From IDS-8 sp036381215 (GTDB taxonomy: Bacteria > Pseudomonadota > Gammaproteobacteria > Steroidobacterales > Woeseiaceae): a stretch of 64,000 nt of DNA. Both the position numbers and the translations under genes were made by a program. The stretch spans positions 1 through 64,000 of the forward strand of contig DASVDF010000004.1 in the NCBI GenBank assembly GCA_036381215.1, read 5' to 3'. Shown here in pieces: positions 26,734-36,277 of the stretch (positions within the stretch are counted from its first letter, which is position 1; the number at the start of each line of letters is the position of its first letter). The notes under the pieces are model-generated. The model was not told the origin of the DNA and searched no databases. It saw only the letters and a program-made list of their open reading frames with translations.

Positions 26734-29496
26734 CTAGTCCCGCGGCAACGCGTTCCAGTTGAGCACGGCATTCCACACGAGGCGATAGTCGCCGGGATTC
26801 ATGTCGCGGTGGATACCGTTGAAGTTGTAGCTGACCACCTGTCCCTGGCCGAGCGGCGTCGCGAGGATGGCGGGATGGCCCGCCAGCTCGCTCTCGCCAC
26901 GCATGCCGCCGCTCAGTACCATGCCGCCGCTGCCGCCCCAGGTCATGACCACGTGACGGTCATCGACCGGCCCGGTAAGGCAGGAGGTGCAGTAAGCCAG
27001 GGTCAGCCAGCGGCGCGGGGTGTCGTAGACCGGCAGGTCGGTGCGGAAAACGCCGGTCTCGCGCGCGTAACCGTAGGCGATCGGGTGGCCGGTACGCGCA
27101 AACGTGGCGCGCAGCTCCGAACCGGGTGTGAATACTTCATCGACATGGGCACGCGGCACGTTGCGCACGAGGCCGCCTTCCAGCGCCAGCGTCGTGCCCG
27201 TGCCGAGCGTGAGCAGCACGCCGCCGCTTTCGACGAACGCCTGGAGCTCCGCGAGCCCCGCGTAGCCCGGGCCGCCGGTGATGTCGTCGGAGGCGACCGG
27301 CTGTCCGAGGCTCGGGAACTCCTCCGAGCTGCGGAACGGCATCGGTCCGTCGGTCGCCGCGATGCCGTGTATCTGGCCCGCAAGATCGAGGCGCGAGAAC
27401 GGGCCGTAGATGATGACGTCGACCTTGTCCTTCAGCTTGCCCGCGCGCAGGTCTTCATCGCGGAGGAAGGTGTACGGCACCTGCTCGCGATCGAGCACGT
27501 AGCGGATCCAGCCCATCATGTCCGTGTCCGCCCACGGCACCCATAGCCCGAGCCGCGGCAGCGGCACGTCGTGTCCCGCGACGTCCGGTACGGCGCGGGC
27601 CGATTCGAAGTCGAGGGCGAGCTCGTCGCTGACCGCGGCAACGGCGTTCCGCAGCGCCGTCATGGATTGCTCATCCTCCGCGGACACGATCCAGGATCCG
27701 GGCGGGAACTCGTTTCCCCCCGCAGTGAACGCCTGCTCAACGATCCGCACGCGGAACGATCCCAGTCGGTAGCGCGCGGCGAGCAGCGATTCCTGGCCGC
27801 GGTCCGCCAGCAGGTACACCGGGCCGTCGCCGTCGACGGTCCCCTTTGGTGAGGGAGATTCCGCGAGCGGCTCGCTCCGCGCCGACCGGATCTTCTCGTC
27901 GTCGATGCGGACCGCGGTCACGTCGAAGCCCACCGGATAGGCCCATGAGACGTCGTCGTACGGCAGTTCCTCGTAGTCGTCCGGAAACTGCTGCGGCTCG
28001 AGCACGTCGATGGCGAAGTTGCGGTACGGCTGGTCCATGCGCACGATGTAGTCGCCGCGAGCGAACGTGCCCTCGGCGACGGCAACGTCGGCCGTCAACG
28101 TCCCGACCTCGATGTGCTGGCCGCGCAGCCGGTCGATCATCCGGGCGACGCGCAGCCGGTCCGCCTGGCGCGCCGGGATGATGAACGCGTAGGGCTTCTC
28201 CTCGACTCCCTTGCGCCATGAGTTGTAGCCGGTCTGATAGAAGTCCTCGAGCATCTCGCGCGCATGCCGGGCGGAGAAGTCGAGGATGGCGAGCGCGCCG
28301 GTCTCCTGGTAGTTCACGTTGTCGCGCATCGACCAGCGGAACGTCTCGCCCGGAGGCCACGGGCGGTACCACTCGCGCGTGAGGTCGCCGGGGTCCAGCC
28401 GGCGCGTCACGGTCTCCGCCGTGGCATTGCCGAAGGTCTCGTAACCGCGTCCGATCGCGTTGTGGTTGATCGCGACGGAATCGAGATAGTGGTGGCCGAA
28501 GCCTTCGCCGAAATTCCAGGTCCACACGCCGGGCATGCCCATCGCGCTCATCGCCGTCATCTCGTGGAAGCTCATCTCCAGCCAGCGCGAGGTGACGATC
28601 GGGTCGAGGTGCGGGTTGTAGGGGCCGGTGCCATTCCAGCTCAGGAGCAGCGGAATCGCCTCGTGCAGGTCGTGCACGACCACGGGATGGTAGTCGTAGA
28701 ACATCTTGTGCACCGCGCGCGTGGCGGCGAAAGCCCGCTGGTGAGCGTCGCGGTTGATGTCGACGAACACGTAGCGGCCCCAATAGGGCGGGCTCTGGCG
28801 CGGCAGGGTGTCGTAGTCGGTCCTGCCTTCGAGGTAGCGGTAGAACCAGTCGGTCACCTTCGCGCGCCCGTCAGGTTCGGAGATCGGATTGATGAGCACC
28901 AGAAGGTTGTTGCGGATCGCCTGGATCATCGGCTGCTCGGAAACCGCGACGCGGTAGGCGAGCTCCATGCACATCTCGCCGCTGCCGGTCTCGTCGCTGT
29001 GCAGGTTGCAGTTGAAGTAATAGGCGGGCCGCGCGGATGCGATGATCGCCTGTGCCCGCTGCGGATTGGTGCGGCGCGGATCGGCCAGGGCGGCGGCCGC
29101 GGCCTTCAGGCGGTCGAGCTCACGAATCCCCCGCTCATCGGCGATCGCGAGGAGCACGATGTCGCGGCCTTCCTCCGATACGCCGAGCGTCTCCACGTGC
29201 ACGCGCGGAGAGCTCGCGGCGAGAGCTTGCGCGTACTCGACGATTTTTGCCGGTTGCGTCAGCTCGCCGGGCGCGCCGGCGACGTGGCCCAGAAACGCGC
29301 TCGGGGACAGGACATCGGGCGAAGCCGGAACGTAGGCGACCCATGGGCTCAGGAAACGCGGCTCCGACGTGAACCGGGCAATCGCGGCGATCGAGCCCGG
29401 TTCGGCCGTGTCCGGCGCGGGGTCGATGGCCGGCTCCGCCGCGGGTGCGCGGACCGCGGCGGCGAGCGTGAGGAGGAGGATCGCGATACGAGTCAT
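26734..29496 (-). CDS. Secreted M14-family zinc carboxypeptidase-like protein
   Basis: A 920-residue exported protein: signal peptide (1-20), a leader, and an M14 peptidase domain with zinc ligands in NCNLHSDETGSGEM (His, Glu) and VVHDLHEAIPLL (His), plus INPISEPDGR and FVDINRDAH. The large C-terminal half (about 480-920) includes a region like glutamine-amidotransferase folds (GGVLLTLGTGTTLALEGG) ending in GQGQVVSYNFNGIHRDMNPG. This long architecture is known among M14 proteins of environmental bacteria. Its role is probably degradation of external peptides. Confidence 0.87.
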   Translation of the reverse strand: MTRIAILLLTLAAAVRAPAAEPAIDPAPDTAEPGSIAAIARFTSEPRFLSPWVAYVPASPDVLSPSAFLGHVAGAPGELTQPAKIVEYAQALAASSPRVHVETLGVSEEGRDIVLLAIADERGIRELDRLKAAAAALADPRRTNPQRAQAIIASARPAYYFNCNLHSDETGSGEMCMELAYRVAVSEQPMIQAIRNNLLVLINPISEPDGRAKVTDWFYRYLEGRTDYDTLPRQSPPYWGRYVFVDINRDAHQRAFAATRAVHKMFYDYHPVVVHDLHEAIPLLLSWNGTGPYNPHLDPIVTSRWLEMSFHEMTAMSAMGMPGVWTWNFGEGFGHHYLDSVAINHNAIGRGYETFGNATAETVTRRLDPGDLTREWYRPWPPGETFRWSMRDNVNYQETGALAILDFSARHAREMLEDFYQTGYNSWRKGVEEKPYAFIIPARQADRLRVARMIDRLRGQHIEVGTLTADVAVAEGTFARGDYIVRMDQPYRNFAIDVLEPQQFPDDYEELPYDDVSWAYPVGFDVTAVRIDDEKIRSARSEPLAESPSPKGTVDGDGPVYLLADRGQESLLAARYRLGSFRVRIVEQAFTAGGNEFPPGSWIVSAEDEQSMTALRNAVAAVSDELALDFESARAVPDVAGHDVPLPRLGLWVPWADTDMMGWIRYVLDREQVPYTFLRDEDLRAGKLKDKVDVIIYGPFSRLDLAGQIHGIAATDGPMPFRSSEEFPSLGQPVASDDITGGPGYAGLAELQAFVESGGVLLTLGTGTTLALEGGLVRNVPRAHVDEVFTPGSELRATFARTGHPIAYGYARETGVFRTDLPVYDTPRRWLTLAYCTSCLTGPVDDRHVVMTWGGSGGMVLSGGMRGESELAGHPAILATPLGQGQVVSYNFNGIHRDMNPGDYRLVWNAVLNWNALPRD

Positions 29497-29657
29497 GACG
29501 ACGCCTTCGGGGAACAGGAGGCCTGCATACGACGAAGGGTACCGCAGGAGCGGCGGGCGACGCCGCGGCTCTTCTCAATGTGCAACGGTTCAGCCGGCAG
29601 CAGACAGCATCGGCGAAAGCCGAGCGGAGCGACCTGCGGAGCACGTTTCGATGGGCA

Positions 29658-30593
29658 TCATCGGCGGGTGGCGTCGCGCAGCACGGGACGGGTCAGGCAG
29701 GTCGCGCCGCCTTCCGCTTTGCGCGTGATCTCGTGGCCACGGTAGGTGGCGACGCGGCAACCGGCCTCGTGCAGGCGCTGCTCGGTGACGGTGTTGCCTT
29801 CCAGCAGCAGCACGTCGCGCGGCGCGAGGGCCAGTACGTTCGTCGCCTGCCCGTGCACGAACTCGTCCTCCGGCACCTCGATCAGCTCAATGCCCCGTTT
29901 CTGTAAATCAGCGACGAAGCGCGCCGGCATCAGCCGGGGGAACGCCACTGCGAGGTCGTCGTCGAGCAGGCTGATCAGCGACATGAGGTGCAGGCAGGCT
30001 TCCGGTCCCTGGTAATACGGCAGGTCGTACGCCAGCACGAACACACCGATCGGCGCGAGGGTCTGCGCGAGCTGGTCGGCGCCCGCACTGTTGGTGCGGA
30101 AGCCCACGCCCACCGCCAGCGTTTGCTCGTCGAGCCACAGGAGATCCCCGCCCTCGGCCCGTGCATCGCCCCTGAGCCGGCCGAGCTCGGGCACGCCGAT
30201 CCGCGAGAGGATGCCGGCCATCGCCTCTTCTTCACCCTCGCGCAGCTTCTTGCCCATGCGCAGGATGATGCTGCCGTGGTTCGTCACCAGCGCTGAGTCA
30301 TGCGTGAAGATCGCGTCGGCCAGGCCGGGCAGGGGCGCGTCGTGCCGGATCAGCTCGACCCCCGCCTTCTCCAGGATCTCGGTGAACGCCTCGTGCTCGG
30401 CGAGCGCGGCGTCGTAATCCGGCCGGCCGGCGTAGTGCCATTGCTCCGGGTCCGCATCCGCGAACGCACGGTCCGGCGCGCGCACGATTGCGCGCCGCAG
30501 CCTGCCGACCATGCCCTGACAGCCGTAATCCATATGCCAACGATCCCGAGCCAAGCCCGGCATCATCTTACCGACCTCGACAGCACTCGTCAT
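29658..30593 (-). CDS. Dimethylarginine dimethylaminohydrolase/arginine deiminase-like protein
   Basis: Guanidino-modifying superfamily member of 311 residues. It shows the start MDYGCQGMVGRLRRAIVRAP, IFTHDSALVTNHGSIILRMG, AEGGDLLWLDEQTLAVGVG (with Glu/Asp substrate contacts), ACLHLMSLISLLDDDLAV (catalytic His) and the C-terminal nucleophile Cys in EGGATCLTRPV. The complete triad predicts hydrolase activity on arginine, methylarginine or a related guanidine; the exact substrate is open. An internal Met at residue 10 or 11 is an alternative start. Confidence 0.85.
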   Translation of the reverse strand: MTSAVEVGKMMPGLARDRWHMDYGCQGMVGRLRRAIVRAPDRAFADADPEQWHYAGRPDYDAALAEHEAFTEILEKAGVELIRHDAPLPGLADAIFTHDSALVTNHGSIILRMGKKLREGEEEAMAGILSRIGVPELGRLRGDARAEGGDLLWLDEQTLAVGVGFRTNSAGADQLAQTLAPIGVFVLAYDLPYYQGPEACLHLMSLISLLDDDLAVAFPRLMPARFVADLQKRGIELIEVPEDEFVHGQATNVLALAPRDVLLLEGNTVTEQRLHEAGCRVATYRGHEITRKAEGGATCLTRPVLRDATRR

Positions 30594-30599
30594 GAAGGA

Positions 30600-30824
30600 G
30601 TGCAGGATTCCCTCGGCTGCGTGTTCGACGGAGAAGCTTCGATCATCGATTCGCGGTTCAACGTCTATTCGCTCTCGATGACGATTTCCTCCTGCGGCGC
30701 GGGCGTGGATGGGGAATACTCGGGTATCGGCATCCTCGGCGACCTGAATGTCAGCGAGGATCTGTTCGTCGTGCAGATGAACAGTGACGAGTGGATCTTC
30801 ACGACCTCGCTCGTCAGGCAGTAG
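30600..30824 (+). pseudogene. C-terminal remnant of a secreted/lipoprotein-like gene
   Basis: About 75 residues of protein-like sequence (VFDGEASIIDSRFNVYSLSM, SSCGAGVDGEYSGIGILG, SDEWIFTTSLVRQ) end in a proper stop but have no ATG start, ribosome binding site or N-terminal part; the sequence upstream belongs to the opposite-strand hydrolase. The composition (Gly, Ser and beta-strand-rich) is like the C-terminus of exported beta-sandwich proteins. A GTG at 30600 could start translation, but the product would lack a signal peptide. It is most likely a 5'-deleted gene. Confidence 0.5.
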
Positions 30825-30827
30825 CGA

Positions 30828-31646
30828 TCACGCGCCAGGCTGAGATCCGGGCCGTGCCACCACGATATGGGCGGAGGTGTTGAAGGCGGCCGTGCCGTCC
30901 GTGTCCACGTACGGCCGCAGGACTTCCTCGGCCCGCTGGAGGATCTCCGCGATCTGGTCCTCCGCCAGCACCACGCCCATCAGGGGCAGCCAGCCCCTGA
31001 GATCGGCTTCCAGCATGACGCGAACGCTCGGGAAACGCGCCATTTCCCGATCCGTGGCGATGGCGACGGACGCCGCGCCCGCGGCCCTGAAGAGCTCCGC
31101 CAGCTCGCGCGAATCGCCGAGAACGAACGGCGCGCGCACGGCATCGGCCGCGGCACGGCCTGCGTATTGCTCCAGGAGCTCGACTTCGTCCGCATAGGCC
31201 GGGTTGTTCAGCAGGGAGTTCCAGACGGCGAAGACGAGGCGCCCCCCGGGACTCAGCACCCGCAGCGCCTCGCGAATCGCCGCCGCCGGATCCGGGAAGA
31301 ACATCAGCCCGAACTGGCTCACCACCCGGTCGAAGCTCCCGTCCGGGAACGGCAGCGCCTCGGCGGTGCCCTGGTGCCATTCGAGGTCCGGGGCAAGGCG
31401 CCTCGCCACCTCGAGCATGCCGGCATTGGCGTCGAGGCCGGTCACCGCGCCCGAGATGCCGACCCGGTCGGCAGCTTCGCGCGCCAGGACGCCCGTGCCG
31501 CAAGCGACGTCGAGGACGCGCTGCCCGGCCGCGAGCCCGGCGGCGTCGGCCACCTTCGGAGACCACGCCCCGACCAGCGCCGGCACCATCAGCGATTCGT
31601 ACGCAATCGCGGCGTCGATCTCGGCCTGCGGTATCGGTTGACTCAT
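30828..31646 (-). CDS. SAM-dependent methyltransferase (class I)
   Basis: A 272-residue Rossmann-fold methyltransferase with motif I VLDVACGTGVLAREAADRVG, motif II region GLDANAGMLEVARRL, GTAEALPFPDGSFDRVVSQF and LRVLSPGGRLVFAVW. It resembles the UbiE/Coq5-like group (Methyltransf_11), but no substrate can be assigned. The ATG at 31646 is chosen because it opens MSQPIPQAEIDAAIAYESLM, a typical beginning; the longer frame upstream overlaps the next gene. Confidence 0.88.
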   Translation of the reverse strand: MSQPIPQAEIDAAIAYESLMVPALVGAWSPKVADAAGLAAGQRVLDVACGTGVLAREAADRVGISGAVTGLDANAGMLEVARRLAPDLEWHQGTAEALPFPDGSFDRVVSQFGLMFFPDPAAAIREALRVLSPGGRLVFAVWNSLLNNPAYADEVELLEQYAGRAAADAVRAPFVLGDSRELAELFRAAGAASVAIATDREMARFPSVRVMLEADLRGWLPLMGVVLAEDQIAEILQRAEEVLRPYVDTDGTAAFNTSAHIVVARPGSQPGA

Positions 31647-31696
31647 CTCGATCCCTCCGAAGAGTGCATCCGCCGTCGCTCGTGCACGTGAGCTCG

Positions 31697-32956
31697 TTAC
31701 TCGAGCGCCTGGTAGACCAGCGCCCGCACCTTCTCCGCGTCGTCGATGTCGCCGGCCGGTATGAGCTGCGTCATGTAGACGACGACCAGGTCCTCGGCAG
31801 GATCCACCCAGTAGCTCGTGTGGTAGGCGCCGCCCCAGCCGAACTCGCCGACGGAGCCCGGCTTGCCGCGGGCGCCCAGGTCCTCGACTATCGAGAAGCC
31901 TAGTCCGAACCCTTCGCCGTCGCCAAAGGGAACGTCGCGGAGGTGATCCACGGTCATCAGCTCCACGGATTTGCGACCGAGGATGCGCTGTCCCGCGAGC
32001 TCGCCGCCGTTCAACATCATCTGCAGGAAGCGCGCGTAGTCCAGAGCGGTCGACAACAGCCCGGCGCCGCCGGAGAAGCTCACGCCCGGCCCGTCGACAT
32101 ACGCTCCCTGCCCGTTCATGCCGTCCTCCGGAGCACGGACGATGCCGTCGGGGGCGGCCGCATACACGACGGCGAGGCGCTCGCGTTGCGCTTCCGGCAG
32201 GTAGAAATGCGTGTCCGTCATACCGAGCGGCTGGAAGATGCGCTCCTCCAGGAACTCGTCCAGCGGTTCTGCCGCGACCTGCTCGACCAGGGCGCCGAGG
32301 ATGTCGATGCTGTAGCCGTACACCCACTGCTCGCCGGGCTGTGCGTCGGCGGGCAGCGCGGCCATGCGGCGCACGGTCTCCCGGATCGGTTCCTCGCGAT
32401 CCGCGAAGTACCAGCCCTGGATGCCTGCTTCCTGCCACGCATCGCTCGCAACGCCGGTGCCGTAGCCGAATCCGGACGTATGGGTCAGCAGGTCGCGAAT
32501 CGTGATCGGGCGGGCGGCCGGGACGACGTCGTAACCGCCGTCTTCCCGCGGGACGGCGACGGTGGTCTCCATGAACTCCGGCAGGTACTTGCCCAACGCG
32601 TCCGAGATCAGCAGCTTGCCCTCTTCCTGGAGCAGCATCGTCGCCACGCTCACGATCGCCTTCGTCTGTGAGGCGATGCGGAAGATCGTATCTTTCCGCA
32701 TCGGCGCGAGCGCTGCGACGTCGCGGTAGCCGAAGGCTTCGTGCAGCACGACCTCACCGTGTTGCGAAACGAGGATGACGGCGCCGGCCAGCCTGCCCTC
32801 GTCGACGTAGTGCTGCAGCTCCCGCGACAGCCGCTGCAGGCGCTGCGCGGATATTCCCGACGATTCGGGCGCCGCGGCTTCCGGCGGGGCCGCGTGCGCC
32901 GTGAGCACCAGGGCAAGTGTCCAGAGCGTCACGCAGCGGGTGACGAAATGCTTCAT
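31697..32956 (-). CDS. Secreted serine hydrolase, class C beta-lactamase family
   Basis: A 419-residue protein of the beta-lactamase/penicillin-binding-protein-like esterase group. It has a signal peptide (MKHFVTRCVTLWTLALVLTA then HA), the nucleophile motif SQTK in RIASQTKAIVSVATMLLQ, TIRDLLTHTSGFGYG, WVYGYSIDILGALVEQ at the Tyr position, and EFGWGGAYHTSYWVDP near the C-terminus. Such proteins are usually esterases or D-peptidases, not antibiotic-resistance enzymes. The start at 32956 places the signal peptide at the N-terminus; an earlier ATG at 32992 adds a non-family extension. Confidence 0.9.
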   Translation of the reverse strand: MKHFVTRCVTLWTLALVLTAHAAPPEAAAPESSGISAQRLQRLSRELQHYVDEGRLAGAVILVSQHGEVVLHEAFGYRDVAALAPMRKDTIFRIASQTKAIVSVATMLLQEEGKLLISDALGKYLPEFMETTVAVPREDGGYDVVPAARPITIRDLLTHTSGFGYGTGVASDAWQEAGIQGWYFADREEPIRETVRRMAALPADAQPGEQWVYGYSIDILGALVEQVAAEPLDEFLEERIFQPLGMTDTHFYLPEAQRERLAVVYAAAPDGIVRAPEDGMNGQGAYVDGPGVSFSGGAGLLSTALDYARFLQMMLNGGELAGQRILGRKSVELMTVDHLRDVPFGDGEGFGLGFSIVEDLGARGKPGSVGEFGWGGAYHTSYWVDPAEDLVVVYMTQLIPAGDIDDAEKVRALVYQALE

Positions 32957-33070
32957 TCGCAGGGCTCCCCGGTGGCCGGCCTCCGTCGCCACCGGAGTTT
33001 ACAGCGCCAGCGGGCGAACCGGGTTTCCAACCGCTAATCTCCAGTCAGCATCGGTGGCCTCGAGAAGCGC

Positions 33071-34249
33071 ATGATCCGACTCTCCGTGCCCCTGCTGGAT
33101 CTCGGGCCGCAGTACCGGGCCTTGCGGCCGGCGATCGAAGCCGCGATGCGCGGCGTCTGCGACAGCCAGCGCTTCGTCCTCGGGCCGCAGGTGCAAAGGC
33201 TGGAGGAGGGGATCGCCGCTTACTGCGGCGTCGAGCACGCCGTCGGGCTCTCGTCCGGGACGGACGCGCTGCTTGCCGCCCTGATGGCGCTCGGGATCGG
33301 CGCGGGCGACGAGGTCATCGTCCCTGCGTTCACCTTCTTCGCCACGGCGGGTGCGGTCGCGCTGGCCGGGGCACGTCCCGTGTTCTGCGACATCGAGCCC
33401 GACACGTTGAACCTGGATCCACAGGCGGTACGCGCGTATCTCGCGCGCGCTTGCCGGCGCGAGAGGGATCGGACCGTGAATGCGGCATCCGGCGCCGCGG
33501 TCCGGGCGATCATCCCCGTGCACCTGTTCGGACGGATGGCGGACATGGCCGCCTTTGCCGAAATCGCCGCGGAGCACGCGCTCGTGCTGATCGAGGACGC
33601 CGCGCAGGCGATCGGCGCGGAAGCACCGGACGGGCGGCGGGCCGGCAGCATCGGCAGGATCGGCTGTCTCTCCTTTTTTCCCACCAAGAACCTCGGCGCC
33701 TTCGGCGATGCCGGCATGTGCGTGACGCGCTCGGCGGAGCTCGCCCTGCGCCTGCGGCTGCTGCGCGTGCACGGCAGCGGCGCGGGCGGCCGGCACCATC
33801 CGCTCGTCGGCGGCAACTTCCGCCTGGACGAGCTCCAGGCCGCGGTGCTGAACGTGAAGCTCGAGCACCTGGACGACTGGACGGAACGCCGGCGGGAGCG
33901 TGCGCGCCGCTATGAGCAGGCCTTCACGGCGCGTGGCGTGCCGCTGCATACGCCCGGCGTGCCGGGCGCCGGCCGGCACGTCTTCAACCAGTACGTCGTG
34001 CAGACGCCCGAACGGGACCGGTTGCAGGCCCACCTGCGCGCACGGCAAATCGGGACAGCCATCTACTATCCCGTGCCCCTGCACCGGCAGGAATGTTTCG
34101 CGCACCTCCATTACCGCGCGGGCGAGCTCCCGGTGGCCGAGGCGGCCGCGAGGACGAGCCTTGCGCTGCCGCTCTATCCGGAGCTCCGCGACGAGCAGCA
34201 GCACGAGGTTGTGGCAGCAATCGCCGGGTTCTTCACAGGCGGCAGGTAG
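33071..34249 (+). CDS. gnnB: DegT/DnrJ-family sugar aminotransferase, likely GnnB-type
   Basis: A PLP-dependent transaminase of 392 residues acting on a nucleotide keto-sugar. PLP sites are SSGTDALLAALMALG, EDAAQA (Asp176, Gln179) and the Schiff-base Lys206 in FFPTKNLGAFGDAG; GNFRLDELQAAVLNVKL and YYPVPLHRQECF are typical of the family. By itself it could be WbpE/WecE-like. The adjacent Gfo/Idh oxidoreductase and an LpxA 2 kb on point to GnnB, which aminates UDP-3-keto-GlcNAc to UDP-GlcNAc3N for 3-amino lipid A. That role is an inference from context. Confidence 0.88.
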   Translation: MIRLSVPLLDLGPQYRALRPAIEAAMRGVCDSQRFVLGPQVQRLEEGIAAYCGVEHAVGLSSGTDALLAALMALGIGAGDEVIVPAFTFFATAGAVALAGARPVFCDIEPDTLNLDPQAVRAYLARACRRERDRTVNAASGAAVRAIIPVHLFGRMADMAAFAEIAAEHALVLIEDAAQAIGAEAPDGRRAGSIGRIGCLSFFPTKNLGAFGDAGMCVTRSAELALRLRLLRVHGSGAGGRHHPLVGGNFRLDELQAAVLNVKLEHLDDWTERRRERARRYEQAFTARGVPLHTPGVPGAGRHVFNQYVVQTPERDRLQAHLRARQIGTAIYYPVPLHRQECFAHLHYRAGELPVAEAAARTSLALPLYPELRDEQQHEVVAAIAGFFTGGR

Positions 34250-34511
34250 CGTTCCGCCGCGCCGCTGGCCGGCGGGCGAGGCTGGCGCGGCCCCTGAAAT
34301 CACGCGACAATGCCCAATCCGCGCCGGATCTCGCGGCCCTCCATTCGCCCCCGGCGCCCCGGTTCCAGCACGTGCCGGGCCGGCCGTAACCCGGCCCCTG
34401 CCAGTCCTACAGGCGCGATGGCGCTCGAGCCCCCGGCCCGCTGCGTTCCCTTCCCCCTTGCAGGAGCGGAACCCCTCGCGCCCGTTCCGTTTCCGGATTG
34501 CGGGAGCGACG

Positions 34512-35525
34512 ATGTGGAAGCGCGACCAGCCCAGTGAACGTTCGAGATCCCGGCGCCGCGTGACGGCGGCGCCGCCGCTCGCGCCCCTCGCGACCGCGGT
34601 GATCGGGGTGGGCCGGCAGGGCCGCCGGCACGCGCAGAAGCTCGCGGCTTTGCAGGGCTCGCGGCTGGTGGCGGTCGTGGACATCGATGCGGCGCGCGCC
34701 CGCGAGGTGGCCGGGGAGCTCGGGGTCACCGCCCTGTCCGATTGCCGGGAGCTCCCCGGCGAAGTATCCGCGGCGATCGTCGCAACGCCGACCTCAACGC
34801 ATTACGAGGTTGCCCGCTCCCTGCTCGACGCCGGTATTCACGTGCTGATCGAAAAGCCGATGACCACCGCGATGGAGCACGCGCGCGCGCTCGTCGAGGT
34901 GGCGAACGGCCGGCGGCTCGTGCTGCAGGTCGGCCACCTCGAGCGCTTCAATCCCGTGGTGCTGGCGATGGCCGACCGCGTCTCGCAGCCGCAGTTCATC
35001 GAATCGGTCCGGGTCGCCCCGTATACCCAGCGCGCGCTGGACGTGAGCGTCGTGCTCGACCTCATGATCCACGATATCGACCTGATCCACACCTTCGTGA
35101 AATCGCCGATGCAGCACGTCGATGCCGTGGGCCGCGCCGTCTTCACCGACAATATCGACGTCGCCAATGCGCGAATCACGTTCGTGAACGGATGCGTCGC
35201 GAACGTCACGAGCAGCCGTATCAGCTCGAAGACCGAGCGGACGCTGCGCATCTTCCAGCCGGATTCCTACCTCTCCGCCGATTTGCGGAACATGACCCTG
35301 ACGCATTATTTGGCGAAGGCCTCCCGGCCCGTTACCCGGCCGGCGGACCTGGAAATCCGCAACGAGTCGTTTGGCCCTGGCGACGCCCTGCTGGAGCAGG
35401 CGCAAGCCTTCCTCGATTCGGTCGCCGGCGGACCGCCGCCGCTCGCGAATGGCCGCGTCGCGATGCACGCGCTGGAAACGGCGACGCTGATCAACCGCAT
35501 CGTGGCCGCGCCGCGCGCATCGTGA
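34512..35525 (+). CDS. gnnA: Gfo/Idh/MocA oxidoreductase, likely GnnA-type
   Basis: A 337-residue NAD-dependent sugar oxidoreductase. The N-terminal Rossmann motif TAVIGVGRQGRRHAQKL is followed by AAIVATPTSTHYEVARSLLD, the catalytic EKPMTT, and the dinucleotide/substrate helix DLMIHDIDLIHTF with its His. In the GnnA/GnnB pathway it would oxidise the 3-OH of UDP-GlcNAc to the ketone used by the aminotransferase. The 262-base gap after gnnB holds no gene. The first 25 basic residues before TAVIG are not part of the fold, so a start a little further downstream is possible. Confidence 0.86.
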   Translation: MWKRDQPSERSRSRRRVTAAPPLAPLATAVIGVGRQGRRHAQKLAALQGSRLVAVVDIDAARAREVAGELGVTALSDCRELPGEVSAAIVATPTSTHYEVARSLLDAGIHVLIEKPMTTAMEHARALVEVANGRRLVLQVGHLERFNPVVLAMADRVSQPQFIESVRVAPYTQRALDVSVVLDLMIHDIDLIHTFVKSPMQHVDAVGRAVFTDNIDVANARITFVNGCVANVTSSRISSKTERTLRIFQPDSYLSADLRNMTLTHYLAKASRPVTRPADLEIRNESFGPGDALLEQAQAFLDSVAGGPPPLANGRVAMHALETATLINRIVAAPRAS

Positions 35526-35536
35526 TGCTCACGCGA

Positions 35537-36277
35537 TCAATGCACGGTATCGAGCCGCTGCCGGCATTCGGTGACCAGCGCGTCGAGCGCGGATTGCATG
35601 TGCGTGCGAAATTCCTCCAGCCGCTCCCGGGAGAGCTTCGGCGGGACCTCGATCGGGTCGCCGACGGCGAGGGCGATGCGGGCGAACGGCTTCGGGATCA
35701 TGAAGTGGTCCCACGAGCGCCGCAGGTACCAGGCGCGATCGGCCGCGCAGGCGACAGGCACCAGGGGAGCGTGGCCGATGCGCGCGATGAGCAGCGTGCC
35801 CGTCTTGAACTCGAAGCGCGGGCCGAGCGGCCCGTCCGGTGCCGTGGCCATCGATACGCCGCGCTGCATCATCGCGTGCGCATCGCGCAGCACGAGCGCT
35901 CCCGCGCTCGTGGTCGAGCCGCGAATCACTTCGGCGCCCCAGGCCTTCGCGACGCGCGCCGCGATCTCGCCGTCCACGGACGCCGAGACGATGTAACAGG
36001 TACGGAAGCCGCGGCGGCTCCAGCTGCGGAGCAGCCGTGAGCACACGATCGTCTGCTGGTGCCAGAAGCAGGGCGCGTATACGCGGTTCCGATCGGCGAC
36101 GATGCCGGCCTCGACGGCTGCACCCCGGGTCTTCTCGATGCGGTAGCTCGAGCACAGCAGGAACAGCAGGCCGCGCAGCAGCGGGATACCGAGCGCGTGA
36201 GCGAAGCGGCGGCCCGGCGACATGCGCCGTCGCGAGGCCTTGCTGCGCCGCATTTCGACTTCTGCGTAGCTGTCCAT
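35537..36277 (-). CDS. Lysophospholipid acyltransferase family protein (DUF374 type)
   Basis: A 246-residue membrane-associated acyltransferase. It has one hydrophobic segment (about 30-45, LGIPLLRGLLFLLCSS), the acyltransferase motif APCFWHQQTIV with the His, TAPDGPLGPRFEFKTGTLLI and SWDHFMIPKPFARIALAVGD, which together mark the DUF374 group related to LpxL acyltransferases. Its place between gnnA and lpxA suggests a part in lipid A or lysophospholipid acylation. The ATG at 36277 overlaps the divergent lpxA ATG. A second Met at 36253 is an equally good start and would leave 22 bases between the genes. Confidence 0.85.
   Translation of the reverse strand: MDSYAEVEMRRSKASRRRMSPGRRFAHALGIPLLRGLLFLLCSSYRIEKTRGAAVEAGIVADRNRVYAPCFWHQQTIVCSRLLRSWSRRGFRTCYIVSASVDGEIAARVAKAWGAEVIRGSTTSAGALVLRDAHAMMQRGVSMATAPDGPLGPRFEFKTGTLLIARIGHAPLVPVACAADRAWYLRRSWDHFMIPKPFARIALAVGDPIEVPPKLSRERLEEFRTHMQSALDALVTECRQRLDTVH

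Noticed and set aside
31697..32956. Antibiotic-resistance AmpC beta-lactamase
   Set aside because: The SxxK motif is present, but the overall sequence fits the broad esterase/D-peptidase group and lacks the usual class C YAN and KTG context.
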